Shown here one piece after another: positions 35,029 to 44,201 of a stretch of 64,000 nt of DNA. Where the stretch lies: positions 1 through 64,000 of the forward strand of contig NZ_JALMUV010000008.1 in assembly GCF_023155275.1 (NCBI RefSeq), given 5' to 3'. The position numbers were made by a program, and so were the translations under genes. The stretch comes from Streptomyces rhizoryzae. Its GTDB lineage: Bacteria; Actinomycetota; Actinomycetes; Streptomycetales; Streptomycetaceae. A model generated the notes under the pieces. That model was not told where the DNA came from. It was given only the letters and a program-made list of their open reading frames with translations, and did no database searches. The stretch's first letter is position 1. Every line of letters begins with the position of its first letter.

Positions 35029-37167
35029 ATGGCCCTCACCGGCTTCCGGCCGCTGCGGCTGCTGGTCGTCGCGGCGGTGCTCTTCGGCGCGCTGGCCGCG
35101 GGCGCCGCGCCGGCCGCCGCGCACGCCGCGCTGACCGGCAGCGACCCCGCACAGGGTGCGGTGGTGGCGCACGCCCCCGAGCAGGTGACGCTCACCTTCT
35201 CCGAGGGCGTGGCGATGGGCGACGACTCGCTGCGCGTCCTGGACCCGCACGGCAAACGGGTGGACCGCGGCACGCTGCGCAACCTGTGCAGCGGCAGCGT
35301 CGTCAAGTACGGTGCGGGGCTGCCGCCGGGACTGCCCGACGGGACGTACACCGTCGCCTGGCAGGCCGTCTCGGCGGACAGCCACCCGGTCTCCGGCGCC
35401 TTCACCTTCTCCATCGGGGCGCCCTCCAGTACCACCGCGCCGCTGCCCCAGCAGGAGGCCGGCGGCGGCCCGGTGGGCGCGCTCTACGAGATCGCCCGCT
35501 ATCTGGCGTACGCGGGCTTCGCGCTGCTGGTCGGCGGTTCGGCGTTCGTGGTGGCCTGCCGGCCGGCCGCCTCCCGGGTGCGGTCGGTGCAGCGGCTGGT
35601 GGTCCGCGGCTGGGCGGTGCTGACCGGCGCGACGGTGGCGATGCTGCTGCTGCGCACCCCGTACACCGGGTCGGGGAAGCTCGCCGACGTCCTCGACCTC
35701 GGCGGGCTCCAGCAGGTGCTGCTGACCAAACCGGGCGCCGCGCTGGTCTCCCGGCTGCTGCTGCTCGCCGCGGCGGCGCTGTTCCTGGCGGTGCTCTTCG
35801 GCGCGTACGCCCGGGCGCAGGCGCACGGGGGCGCGGGGGACGGTGCCGCGGACGCGGCCGGGGACGGCGCCGCCGGGCGGCGCAGGGACCTCGGCCTCGG
35901 GCTGGGGATCGGCGGTGCGGTGGTGGCCACCGGGCTCGCCGCGACCTGGGCGATGGCCGAACACGCCTCCACCGGCCTCCAGCCGGCCGTGGCCATGCCG
36001 GCCGACGTGCTGCACCTGCTCGCGGTCGCCGGCTGGCTCGGCGGTCTCGCGGCGCTGCTGGTCTCCCTCTATGGGGGCCCGCCGGTCGAACGGGCCGCGG
36101 TGCGCCGCTTCTCCCGGGTGGCCTTCGGGTCCGTCCTGGTCCTGGTGGCCACCGGTACGTACCAGTCCTGGCGGCAGGTCGGCTCCTGGAGTGCCCTGAC
36201 CTCCACCGCCTACGGGCGGCTGCTGCTGGTCAAGGTGGGCCTGGTGGTGGTGCTGGTGGCCGTCGCCGGGCTGTCCCGGCGGTGGACGGGCAAGCTGGCG
36301 GACGCCGGTACGGAGGCGGTGAACTCCGGCACGGACGCGGCGAAGGCGGGCACGGCCGCGGCGGGCGCGGTGGAGTCGGGTGCGGCCGAGCCGGGTGCGG
36401 CCGAGCCGGGTGCGGCGGTGGCGCAGGACGCCGCCGGGGAGGGCTCGTCGGCGGCGCGGGCGGCCGTGCCCGCGGCAGGGTCCGCCGGGCCGGACGCCCC
36501 CGTGGCGGTCGCCGACCCGGACCCCTCGGCGGCCTCCCCGGACGCGCCCGCCGCCGCCCCGGACACCGCTCCGGACCCGGCCCCCGCCGACCCCGTCCGG
36601 GCCGCGCAGCTCGCCCGTCAGCGGGCCGCGCTGGCCACCGCCCGGAAGAAGCGGGTCCGGGACGCCGACCCGGTGCGGCGGGGGCTGCGCCGGTCCGTGC
36701 TGGCCGAGGCCGCGATCGCGGTGGTGCTGCTCGCGGTGGCCACCGCCCTGACCACCACCGAACCGGCCCGCACCGAGGCCGCGGTCCGGGCCGCGTCGGC
36801 CGGCCGGTCACCCGGCGCCAACCAGCCGCGCGTGCTGACCGTCCCGTTCGACACCGGCGGCCCCGGCGGCAAGGGCACCGCCCGGCTGGACCTCGACCCC
36901 GGGCACAGCGGCGGCGGCAACGAGCTGCGGGTGCGGATCGCCGACCCGTCGGGCCGGACCCGCGACGTACCCGAGGTGAAGGTGAGCTTCACCCTCGCCG
37001 CGAAGAAGCTGGGCCCGCTGCCGGTCGCCCTCCGGCACACCGGGACCGGCCACTGGAGCGCGAGCGGCGTCCAGCTCCCGGTACCGGGGCGGTGGCAGCT
37101 CTCGCTGCTCGTGCGGACCTCCGACTTCGACCAGGTGACCGAGACCAGGAACGTGACGATCAACTGA
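35029..37167 (+). CDS. CopC-CopD fusion copper import/resistance protein
   Basis: A 712-residue protein. A signal peptide is followed by a CopC domain starting HAALTGSDPAQGAVV, with the N-terminal His, and VSADSHPVSGAFTF, the second His. Eight or so membrane helices form the CopD part. An Ala/Pro/Gly-rich cytoplasmic insert (about 430-545) contains 15-base DNA repeats, and the C-terminus is an extracytoplasmic YtkA-like beta domain (TVPFDTGGPGGKGTARLDL). ATG at 35029 has AAGGGGAG upstream. It overlaps dtpA by one base. Confidence 0.9.
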   Translation: MALTGFRPLRLLVVAAVLFGALAAGAAPAAAHAALTGSDPAQGAVVAHAPEQVTLTFSEGVAMGDDSLRVLDPHGKRVDRGTLRNLCSGSVVKYGAGLPPGLPDGTYTVAWQAVSADSHPVSGAFTFSIGAPSSTTAPLPQQEAGGGPVGALYEIARYLAYAGFALLVGGSAFVVACRPAASRVRSVQRLVVRGWAVLTGATVAMLLLRTPYTGSGKLADVLDLGGLQQVLLTKPGAALVSRLLLLAAAALFLAVLFGAYARAQAHGGAGDGAADAAGDGAAGRRRDLGLGLGIGGAVVATGLAATWAMAEHASTGLQPAVAMPADVLHLLAVAGWLGGLAALLVSLYGGPPVERAAVRRFSRVAFGSVLVLVATGTYQSWRQVGSWSALTSTAYGRLLLVKVGLVVVLVAVAGLSRRWTGKLADAGTEAVNSGTDAAKAGTAAAGAVESGAAEPGAAEPGAAVAQDAAGEGSSAARAAVPAAGSAGPDAPVAVADPDPSAASPDAPAAAPDTAPDPAPADPVRAAQLARQRAALATARKKRVRDADPVRRGLRRSVLAEAAIAVVLLAVATALTTTEPARTEAAVRAASAGRSPGANQPRVLTVPFDTGGPGGKGTARLDLDPGHSGGGNELRVRIADPSGRTRDVPEVKVSFTLAAKKLGPLPVALRHTGTGHWSASGVQLPVPGRWQLSLLVRTSDFDQVTETRNVTIN

Positions 37168-38480
37168 TGAGCAAGCAGACCGACACCACCAAGGACACCG
37201 CCCCGGGCCCGCAGGACGGCCCGGCCCCCGGGGACGCCGCCGCGCCCACCCTGGAGGTCTCCCGCCGCCGGCTCCTGGGGACGGTCGGCGCGGCCGGCGC
37301 CGCCGGGCTGGTCCTCGGCGGGGCCGGCGGCGCGCTCGGCGCCACGGCCGCGCGGGGGGACGCCCCCGAGCCGCTGACCGCGCTGGGCTCGACCGAGGTC
37401 CCGTTCCGGGCCGCGGGCGGCAAGCACCAGGCGGGCATCACCACCCCCCTCCAGGCCCGCGGCCACCTGGCCGCCTTCGACCTGGCGCCCGGCGCCGGCC
37501 GCAAGGAGGCCGCCGCCCTGCTGCGCCGCTGGTCGCGGACGGCCCAGGAGCTGATGGCCGGGCGCGCCCCGGCCGACGACACCGCGGTGGCGCGGGACGC
37601 CGGCCCGTCCTCGCTGACCGTCACCTTCGGCCTGGGCCACAGCTTCTTCGACCGGACCGGGCTGGCCGCCCGCCGCCCGGCCCAGCTCGACCCGCTGCCG
37701 GACTTCTCCGCCGACGCCCTCGACCCCCGGCGCAGCAACGGCGACCTGTGGCTCCAGATCGGCGCCGACGACGCCCTGGTCGCCTTCCACGCGCTGCGCG
37801 CGCTCCAGAAGGAGGCCGCGGACACCGCCCGGCTGCGCTGGCAGATGAACGGCTTCAACCGCACCCCGGGCGCCACCGCGCACCCGATGACCGCCCGCAA
37901 CCTCATGGGCCAGATCGACGGCACCAACAACCCCAAGCCGTCCGACCCGGACTTCGACCGGCGGATCTTCGTGGGGCCGAAGACGCCGCAGGAGTGGATG
38001 CGCGGCGGCTCGTACGCCGTGGTGCGGCGGATCCGGATGCTGCTGGACGACTGGGAGAAGCGCTCCCGCACCGAGCAGGAGCGGGTCATAGGCCGGCGCA
38101 AGGACGACGGAGCCCCGCTGACCGGCGGCACCGAGACGACCCCGATGAAGCTGGACGCCACCGGCCCCGACGGCCTCCCGGTGATCCCGGCCAACGCGCA
38201 CGCCCGGATCGCCGCCCCGGAGGCCAACCAGGGCGCGGCGATGCTGCGCCGCCCGTTCTCCTTCCACGACGGCTTCCGGGACGACGGCGCCCCGGACGCC
38301 GGGCTGCTCTTCATCTGCTGGCAGGCCGATCCGCTGCGGGCCTTCACCCAGATCCAGCGGAAGCTGGACCGCGGGGACGCCCTGTCGCCGTTCCTGCGGC
38401 ACGAGGCCAGCGGCCTGTACGCGGTGCCGCCGGCCCCGTCGCCCGGCGACTACGTGGCCCAGCCGCTGCTGGAGGGGTGA
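37167..38480 (+). CDS. dtpA: Tat-exported DyP-type haem peroxidase (DtpA-like)
   Basis: A 437-residue peroxidase. The Tat signal SRRRLLGTVGAAGAAGLVLGG lies about 32-52. The DyP fold contains the GxxDG motif in MGQIDGTNNPK with distal Asp, a proximal His in NAHARIAAPE and RRPFSFHDGF. In S. lividans DtpA is Tat-exported and required for maturation of the copper oxidase GlxA and for morphogenesis. The ATG overlaps the copCD stop (TGATG), and it closes the copper operon. EfeB of iron operons is a relative, but no EfeU or EfeO gene is here. Confidence 0.93.
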   Translation: MSKQTDTTKDTAPGPQDGPAPGDAAAPTLEVSRRRLLGTVGAAGAAGLVLGGAGGALGATAARGDAPEPLTALGSTEVPFRAAGGKHQAGITTPLQARGHLAAFDLAPGAGRKEAAALLRRWSRTAQELMAGRAPADDTAVARDAGPSSLTVTFGLGHSFFDRTGLAARRPAQLDPLPDFSADALDPRRSNGDLWLQIGADDALVAFHALRALQKEAADTARLRWQMNGFNRTPGATAHPMTARNLMGQIDGTNNPKPSDPDFDRRIFVGPKTPQEWMRGGSYAVVRRIRMLLDDWEKRSRTEQERVIGRRKDDGAPLTGGTETTPMKLDATGPDGLPVIPANAHARIAAPEANQGAAMLRRPFSFHDGFRDDGAPDAGLLFICWQADPLRAFTQIQRKLDRGDALSPFLRHEASGLYAVPPAPSPGDYVAQPLLEG

Positions 38481-38602
38481 GCCGGCGGGCCCGGTACCGC
38501 CCTGTGGAACGCGGCCACCGGCCGCCGGGCCGCTCGGTATCGTGGCAGGGCAGGGCGGAATTCGGCGGGATGCTCCCGCAGGCACGTGAGGGAGTCCACT
38601 CC

Positions 38603-39529
38603 ATGTCGGCCAGTCGCTATACCTACCTCGGTCCCGTGGGCACCTTCACGGAGGCGGCGCTGCGCACCCTTCCGGAGGCGGCGACCCGGGAGCTGGTGCC
38701 GATGGTGTCGGTGCCCGCCGCGCTGGACGCCGTACGGGCCGGGGAGGCCGCCGCGGCGCTGGTGCCGATCGAGAACTCCGTCGAGGGCGGGGTGACCACC
38801 ACCCTCGACGAACTGGCCTCCGGCGAACCGCTGATGATCTACCGCGAGGTGCTGCTGCCGATCGCCTTCGCCCTGCTGGTCCGCCCGGGCACCGAGCTGT
38901 CCGACGTCAAGACGGTGACCGGCCACCCGGTCGCCCAGCCGCAGGTCCGCAAGTGGCTGGCGGCCCAACTCCCCGAAGCGGTCTGGGAGTCGGCGGCCTC
39001 CAACGCGGACGGTGCGCGGCTGGTGCAGGAGGGCCGCTACGACGGTGCGTTCGCCGGGGAGTTCGCGGCGGCCACGTACGGGCTCACGCCGCTGGTCACC
39101 GGCATCCACGACGCGCAGAACGCGGCCACCCGCTTCGTCCTGGTCGGCCGCCCGGCCCGGCCCGCGGCGCCCACCGGCGCGGACAAGACCTCGGTGGTGC
39201 TGTGGCTGGCCGCCGACCACCCCGGTGCGCTGCTGGAGCTGCTCCAGGAGTACGCGGTGCGTGGGGTCAACATGATGCGGATCGAGTCCCGGCCGACCGG
39301 TGAGGGCATCGGCCGCTACTGCTTCTCGGTGGACTGCGAGGGCCATGTCACCGACCGGCGGGTGGGCGAGGTCCTGATGGGCCTGAAGCGGGTCTGCCGC
39401 GATGTGCGGTTCCTCGGCTCGTACCCGCGGGCGGACGAGGTCAGTGCGAATGTCCGGCCGCAGGTGACGGATACCGCCTTCACCGAGGCGTCCGACTGGC
39501 TGGCGCGCTGCCTGGACGGGCGGGGCTGA
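38603..39529 (+). CDS. pheA: Prephenate dehydratase
   Basis: A 308-residue monofunctional enzyme of phenylalanine synthesis. The PDT domain has YLGPVGTFTEAAL at the start, NSVEGGVTTTLDEL, TGHPVAQPQVRKWL and the catalytic-region NAATRFVLVG (Thr-Arg-Phe). A C-terminal ACT domain (about 190-285) contains NMMRIESRPTGEGIGRYCFS, the ESRP motif for feedback by phenylalanine. ATG at 38603 has GAGGGAG upstream. There is no chorismate mutase domain. Confidence 0.96.
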   Translation: MSASRYTYLGPVGTFTEAALRTLPEAATRELVPMVSVPAALDAVRAGEAAAALVPIENSVEGGVTTTLDELASGEPLMIYREVLLPIAFALLVRPGTELSDVKTVTGHPVAQPQVRKWLAAQLPEAVWESAASNADGARLVQEGRYDGAFAGEFAAATYGLTPLVTGIHDAQNAATRFVLVGRPARPAAPTGADKTSVVLWLAADHPGALLELLQEYAVRGVNMMRIESRPTGEGIGRYCFSVDCEGHVTDRRVGEVLMGLKRVCRDVRFLGSYPRADEVSANVRPQVTDTAFTEASDWLARCLDGRG

Positions 39530-39642
39530 GCGGGCCGCCCGGCGGGCGGCGGTGCCCTGCCCCTCGGGTTACGGGCTGTGACCTGCGTCTTCTGCGGGAG
39601 CCGGGGCGCGGCTCCGCGGCGCGCCGCCGGCGGCCGCCGCGG

Positions 39643-39964
39643 TTGTCCACAAAGTTATCCACAGGCTCGGTTCTCGACCTGTGGGTAAGTCGACATGCGA
39701 GTCGGACAGAGTCGACATATAGCCCTAGAGATCTCAGATCCGTCCACAGTTACCCACAGTGGATCACTGGGGGTGCCGTCAGCACAATTCCTCCGATCAA
39801 TCCTTTAGGGCGAGGTAATCCCACACGAAAGAGTGCGTGAACGGGGTTTGGCCGGAGAATCCGGAGGCGAGCATTTCGGGCACAGAATGATCAATTCCGG
39901 CTTCCACAGAACTCACACACAGCCTGTGGACAAGAAAGCCGGAAGCTCTCCCTCCTGTGGACAA
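39643..39964. other. DnaA-box cluster between pheA and serS
   Basis: Six 9-mers match the Streptomyces DnaA box within one base. TTGTCCACA lies at 39643(+), 39925(-) and 39956(-), TTATCCACA at 39655(+), and TTACCCACA at 39680(-) and 39750(+). Weaker copies sit at 39740 and 39900. The first two are 12 bases apart and the last two 31. The DNA is less GC-rich than around it. No dnaA or dnaN is present, so this is not the ordinary oriC. A replication-limiting DnaA-box cluster outside oriC is known in S. coelicolor, and this is probably of that kind. The rest of the 39530-40211 gap holds no gene I can support. Confidence 0.85.
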
Positions 39965-40211
39965 CCCAGGGGAAAACCTGGGTACGGCACCGTGGACGGG
40001 CCGCCGAATCCGCGGTCCGCCGCCGCGCACGCCCTTTTCGCGGCACCGCCCGGCAATTCCGGAGGACCTCACCATCCGTTACGGTGACCGGCCGGGAAGA
40101 GCTCCGGGAGTCCGATTCCCCGACATGGAATAAACAACCCCAAAACGGGCAAATGGGCGTACCCGCGAAGAGGGCGTCGAGGCCCGGCCCCGGCCCCGGT
40201 AGCCTGGTGGG

Positions 40212-41501
40212 GTGATTGACCTTCGCCTGCTTCGTGAGGACCCCGACCGTGTGCGCGCCTCCCAGCGCGCCCGTGGAGAGGACGTCGCACTCGTCGACGC
40301 ACTCCTCTCCGCCGACGAGCGGCGCAGGTCGTCCGGCGTCCGCTTCGACGAGCTGCGCGCCGAGCAGAAGGCGCTCGGCAAGCGCATCCCCAAGGCCGCC
40401 GGCGAGGAGAAGGCCGAGCTGCTGAAGAAGGCCGGCGAACTGGCCGCCGCGGTCAAGGCCGCCGACGCCGAGCAGGACGAGGCCAAGGAGGAGACCCAGG
40501 CCCTGCTGCTCAAGCTCGGCAACCTCGTCCACCCCGACGTCCCGGTGGGCGGCGAGGAGGACTTCACGGTCCTGGAGACGCACGGCACCGTCCGCGACTT
40601 CGCCGCCGAGGGCTTCGAGCCGAAGGACCACCTGGAGATCGGCGAGCTGCTCGGCGCGATCGACGTCGAGCGCGGCGCCAAGGTCTCCGGCTCCCGCTTC
40701 TACTACCTCACCGGCGTCGGCGCCCTGCTGGAGCTGGCGCTGGTCAACGCCGCGATCGCGCAGGCCACCGCGGCCGGCTTCACGCCGATGCTGACCCCCG
40801 CACTGGTCCGCCCGCGCGCCATGGAGGGCACCGGCTTCCTCGGCCAGGCCGCCGAGAACGTCTACTACCTGGAGCGCGACGACTACTACCTCGTCGGCAC
40901 CTCCGAGGTCCCGCTCGCCGCGTACCACATGGACGAGATCGTGGACGCCGAGCAGCTGCCGCTGCGCTACGCCGGCTTCTCGCCGTGCTACCGCCGCGAG
41001 GCCGGCACCTACGGCAAGGACACCCGGGGCATCTTCCGGGTCCACCAGTTCGACAAGGTGGAGATGTTCTCCTACGTCGCGCCGGAGGACGCCGAGGCCG
41101 AGCACCGGCGGCTGCTGGAGTGGGAGAAGCAGTGGCTGACCGGCCTGGAGCTGCCGTTCCAGGTGATCGACGTCGCCACCGGCGACCTGGGCGCGTCCGC
41201 CTCCCGCAAGTTCGACTGCGAGGCGTGGATCCCCACCCAGGGCAAGTACCGCGAGCTGACCTCGGCGTCCAACTGCAACGAGTTCCAGGCCCGCCGCCTC
41301 TCGGTCCGGATGCGCGAGACCACCGACGGCAAGGCCAAGGTCCGCCCGCTGGCGACGCTCAACGGCACCCTGTGCGCCGTCCCGCGCACCATCGTGGCGA
41401 TCCTGGAGAACCACCAGCGGCCGGACGGCTCGGTCCGCGTCCCCGAGGTGCTGCGCCCCTACCTGGGCGGCCGCGAGGTGCTGGAGCCCGTCGCCAAGTG
41501 A
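40212..41501 (+). CDS. serS: Seryl-tRNA synthetase
   Basis: A 429-residue class II synthetase starting at GTG ([15 protein letters not shown]). The N-terminal coiled-coil arm (about 30-105, [19 protein letters not shown]) contacts the long variable arm of tRNA-Ser. Motif 2 is [25 protein letters not shown] and motif 3 [32 protein letters not shown] and [13 protein letters not shown] bind serine and ATP. The stop overlaps the HAD gene by GTGA. No T-box is visible upstream; instead there is the DnaA-box cluster. Confidence 0.97.
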   Translation: MIDLRLLREDPDRVRASQRARGEDVALVDALLSADERRRSSGVRFDELRAEQKALGKRIPKAAGEEKAELLKKAGELAAAVKAADAEQDEAKEETQALLLKLGNLVHPDVPVGGEEDFTVLETHGTVRDFAAEGFEPKDHLEIGELLGAIDVERGAKVSGSRFYYLTGVGALLELALVNAAIAQATAAGFTPMLTPALVRPRAMEGTGFLGQAAENVYYLERDDYYLVGTSEVPLAAYHMDEIVDAEQLPLRYAGFSPCYRREAGTYGKDTRGIFRVHQFDKVEMFSYVAPEDAEAEHRRLLEWEKQWLTGLELPFQVIDVATGDLGASASRKFDCEAWIPTQGKYRELTSASNCNEFQARRLSVRMRETTDGKAKVRPLATLNGTLCAVPRTIVAILENHQRPDGSVRVPEVLRPYLGGREVLEPVAK

Positions 41502-42322
41502 CGGACTCACCGCCGGCCGGCGCGCCGCTGCCGTACAAGCTCATCGCGACCGACCTCGACGGGACGCTGCTGCGCCACGACGAGACGGTCTCCGAGCGCA
41601 CCCGCCGGGCGCTCGCCGCGGCCACCGCGGCGGGCGCCGCGCACATCGTCGTCACCGGCCGCGCGGTGCCCTGGACCCGGCACATCCTCGACGCCCTGGA
41701 CTACCGCGGTCTGGCCGTGTGCGGGCAGGGCGCGCAGGTCTACCACGCGGGCGAGCACCGGCTGCTGACGTCGGTGACCCTCGACCGCCAGCTGGCCGGG
41801 CTGGCGCTGTCCAAGATCGAGGCCGAGGTCGGCCCGCTGCTGCTGGCGGCGAGCCGGGACGGCCTGGCGGGCGAGGTGCTGGTCGGCCCCGGCTACCGCG
41901 TCCAGGACGGTCCGCTGCCCAGCGTCCTGATGGACGACCCCGGCCAGCTGTGGGCCGCGCCGCTCAACAAGGTCTACATCCAGCACCCGGCGCTGGACGA
42001 CGACGCGCTGGCCCGGGCCGCCCGCCAGGTCGCCGGCGATCTGGTCGGTGTGATGGTCGCCGGTCCCGGCGTCGTCGAGCTGCTGCCGCTCGGCCTGACC
42101 AAGGCCACCGGACTCTCGCTGGCCGCCCGCCGCCTGGGCATCACCGCCAAGGAGACCCTGGCGTTCGGCGACATGCCCAACGACGTGCCGATGTTCGCCT
42201 GGGCCGCGCGCGGTGTGGCGATGGCCAACGCCCATGACGAGCTGAAGGCCGTCGCCGACGAGATCACCGCCTCCAACGAGGACGACGGGGTCGCCGCCGT
42301 CCTGGAGCGGCTCTACCCCTGA
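41498..42322 (+). CDS. HAD-superfamily phosphatase (Cof type)
   Basis: A 274-residue cytosolic HAD hydrolase. Motif I is [13 protein letters not shown], motif II VVTGR, and motifs [21 protein letters not shown] and [13 protein letters not shown]. The C2-type cap marks the Cof/YbiV group of sugar- or nucleotide-phosphate phosphatases. It is translationally coupled to serS by GTGA. The end overlaps the convergent membrane-protein gene by ten bases. Substrate unknown. Confidence 0.9.
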   Translation: MTDSPPAGAPLPYKLIATDLDGTLLRHDETVSERTRRALAAATAAGAAHIVVTGRAVPWTRHILDALDYRGLAVCGQGAQVYHAGEHRLLTSVTLDRQLAGLALSKIEAEVGPLLLAASRDGLAGEVLVGPGYRVQDGPLPSVLMDDPGQLWAAPLNKVYIQHPALDDDALARAARQVAGDLVGVMVAGPGVVELLPLGLTKATGLSLAARRLGITAKETLAFGDMPNDVPMFAWAARGVAMANAHDELKAVADEITASNEDDGVAAVLERLYP

Positions 42323-43035
42323 CCGCCCGCGGGCGGCGGCCCGGTGTCCGCACCGTCGCCGTCCGCCTCCCCCTCCCCGGCGCCCGCGTCCTCCGGGCCG
42401 GGCCCACGCCCGGACGGGGTCAGCGGCCAGGCCGCGAACCCCATGGTCAGCGCTATGGCGTGGCCGAAGTCGGTGAAGGTCGCGCCGGTCACCAGCGGCA
42501 CCCCGAAGAAGACCAGCAGGCCCACCAGGTAGCCGTAGCGCCAGGGCGGCGGCAGCCGGTAGGTCAGCACCCCGGCCGCGGCGGCCAGCCCGTAGGAGAC
42601 GCCGATGTCCACGACATGGGTCATCGAACGCGGCAGCCGGTGGCCCTCGATGGCCAGCAGCACCAGTTCCTGGCTGGCCAGCGTCGCCGCGACGTGGGCC
42701 GCGCCGACGGTCAGCAGCCAGCGCCAACTGCCCAGCCACCGCTCGACGTTGGCGTGCACCAGCTCGAACATCACCGCGTACAGCAGGAACGAGCCCGGGT
42801 GCTCGATCCAGAAGCCGGAGATCAGCAGGGCGGGCAGCGGATGCGCGTTCAGCTCGTGGATGTTGCTGCTGGTGCGGTGCAGCAGGAACTGCTCCAGGCC
42901 CTCCGAGGCGGAGGCGATCACCAGACTGGTGATGCCGATGATCAGCAGCCAGATGTGGGTGCCGGGCGACGACCGCACCCAGGACCGCACCCCGGCGCAC
43001 GCCCGGCCCAGCAGGACGCCCGGCGGCGGTGTCAT
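42313..43035 (-). CDS. Rhomboid-like membrane protein
   Basis: A 240-residue protein with about six hydrophobic segments. HANVERWLGSWRWLLTVGAAH and MTHVVDIGVSYGLAAAAGVL resemble a rhomboid fold, with His at the positions of HxxxN-like and final helices. The catalytic GxSG serine appears as VDIGVSYG, so protease activity is uncertain. The C-terminal 40 residues are an acidic Gly/Pro tail. ATG at 43035 overlaps the AsnC gene stop (ATGA), and the end overlaps the HAD gene. Confidence 0.78.
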   Translation of the reverse strand: MTPPPGVLLGRACAGVRSWVRSSPGTHIWLLIIGITSLVIASASEGLEQFLLHRTSSNIHELNAHPLPALLISGFWIEHPGSFLLYAVMFELVHANVERWLGSWRWLLTVGAAHVAATLASQELVLLAIEGHRLPRSMTHVVDIGVSYGLAAAAGVLTYRLPPPWRYGYLVGLLVFFGVPLVTGATFTDFGHAIALTMGFAAWPLTPSGRGPGPEDAGAGEGEADGDGADTGPPPAGGQG

Positions 43036-44078
43036 CGCCGGCCCCGGGGACCGGCCGGTGCGGGCACCAGGTACGGGCCGGGGCCCTTGAGGTGCCGGAT
43101 GCGGGGCGAACTCTCCATCGTCCGCACGCCCGGCAGCGCCGCGACCCGGGTCGTCAGGTAGGTGTAGAGCGCGGCGGTGTCCCGGCACAGGACGGACGCG
43201 AAGAGGTTGTGCGGCCCGGTGGTGGCACCGGCGAAGGCGACCTCCGGGTGGGCCGCCAGCGCCTCGCCGGTGGCGGCGAGTTCGGCCGGCGCGACGGACA
43301 GCCACAGCGCCACCATCACCCCGTACCCGAACTTCCGCATGTCGTAGTCGACGTCGTAGTACAGGACGCCGTCCGCCCGCAGGGCCTCCAGCCGGCGGCG
43401 GACCGTGGTCGGCGACCAGCCGGTGGCCGCGGCGAGTTCGGCCAGCGGGGCCCGGCCGTCCCGGCCGAGCACCTCGAACAGCCGCCGCTCGGCGTCGGAG
43501 AGCACGAAGGGCTCGTGGGGCCCGCCCGGACCGGCACCGGCCCGGCGGCCCGGGGATCCGGTGCCGAGCCGGGCGGTCTCCCCGGCGGTCAGCGCCCCGG
43601 ACTTGCTGACCACGCTCTGCGGGCCGCCGTAGAACTCGTGCAGCAGGCAGTGCGCGGCCACCCCGACCACGCTCGGGGTGCGCGGCAGCTTCTGGAGCAG
43701 CAGCGCGTCGCTGTGCTCGCTGCTGGCCGCCCGGCAGATCGCGGCGATCTCGGTACCGCCGGACATCAGGCTGACCCAGGCGGTGTCCGGGCGGCGGGCC
43801 AGCGCCTCGGCGACCGGCAGCGCGGCGTCCGGCGTGCACTGCACCCGCACCATCCACTCCACCTCGCCCAGCGCCCGCGGCTCGGCCAGCCCCAGCACCC
43901 GGAACGCGCCGGAGCCGCGGTGCCGGGTGTAGCGCCGGGCGACGGTCTGGTCGGAGACGCCGAGCACCTCGGCGATCCGGCTGAACGGTGCCCGGCCGTC
44001 GGTCTGGAGGGCGTGGATGATCCGGCGGTCGAGGTCGTCGAAGAGGGCGGGGGCGCCGGCGGGTCCGTCGGTTTTCAC
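43032..44078 (-). CDS. Double-module Lrp/AsnC-family regulator
   Basis: 348 residues consisting of two Lrp/AsnC units. Each has an HTH: DLDRRIIHALQTDGRAPFSR with VSDQTVARRY, and ERRLFEVLGRDGRAPLAE with SPTTVRRRL. Each is followed by a RAM-type ligand domain. They are joined by a Gly/Pro linker (about 170-190). Such tandem forms occur in Streptomyces and may bind two half-sites as one polypeptide. It is divergent from an MFS exporter (123 bases apart) and is likely its regulator; it is coupled to the rhomboid-like gene. Confidence 0.9.
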   Translation of the reverse strand: MKTDGPAGAPALFDDLDRRIIHALQTDGRAPFSRIAEVLGVSDQTVARRYTRHRGSGAFRVLGLAEPRALGEVEWMVRVQCTPDAALPVAEALARRPDTAWVSLMSGGTEIAAICRAASSEHSDALLLQKLPRTPSVVGVAAHCLLHEFYGGPQSVVSKSGALTAGETARLGTGSPGRRAGAGPGGPHEPFVLSDAERRLFEVLGRDGRAPLAELAAATGWSPTTVRRRLEALRADGVLYYDVDYDMRKFGYGVMVALWLSVAPAELAATGEALAAHPEVAFAGATTGPHNLFASVLCRDTAALYTYLTTRVAALPGVRTMESSPRIRHLKGPGPYLVPAPAGPRGRR

Positions 44079-44201
44079 CGTTGGAGGCTAACCCGTGTCG
44101 GATTCCGCCGCCGGGAGCGCCGTGGCTGGGGAAGCGGATGCCGCCTCCCGGAAGGTGGGCCGACGAACACCCCCACCCCTCACCCGACGGAGGAAATGAT
44201 C

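Noticed and set aside
35286..38480. 1064-codon frame running through copCD into the DyP peroxidase
   Set aside because: The first 630 codons are out of frame with copCD and of Arg/Gly composition; the true peroxidase starts at 37167.
39643..39964. Chromosomal origin of replication (oriC)
   Set aside because: There are only six strong DnaA boxes and neither dnaA nor dnaN is present; Streptomyces oriC has many more boxes and lies between those genes.
40081..40211. T-box riboswitch in the serS leader
   Set aside because: No T-box core sequence or specifier stem with a serine codon was found.
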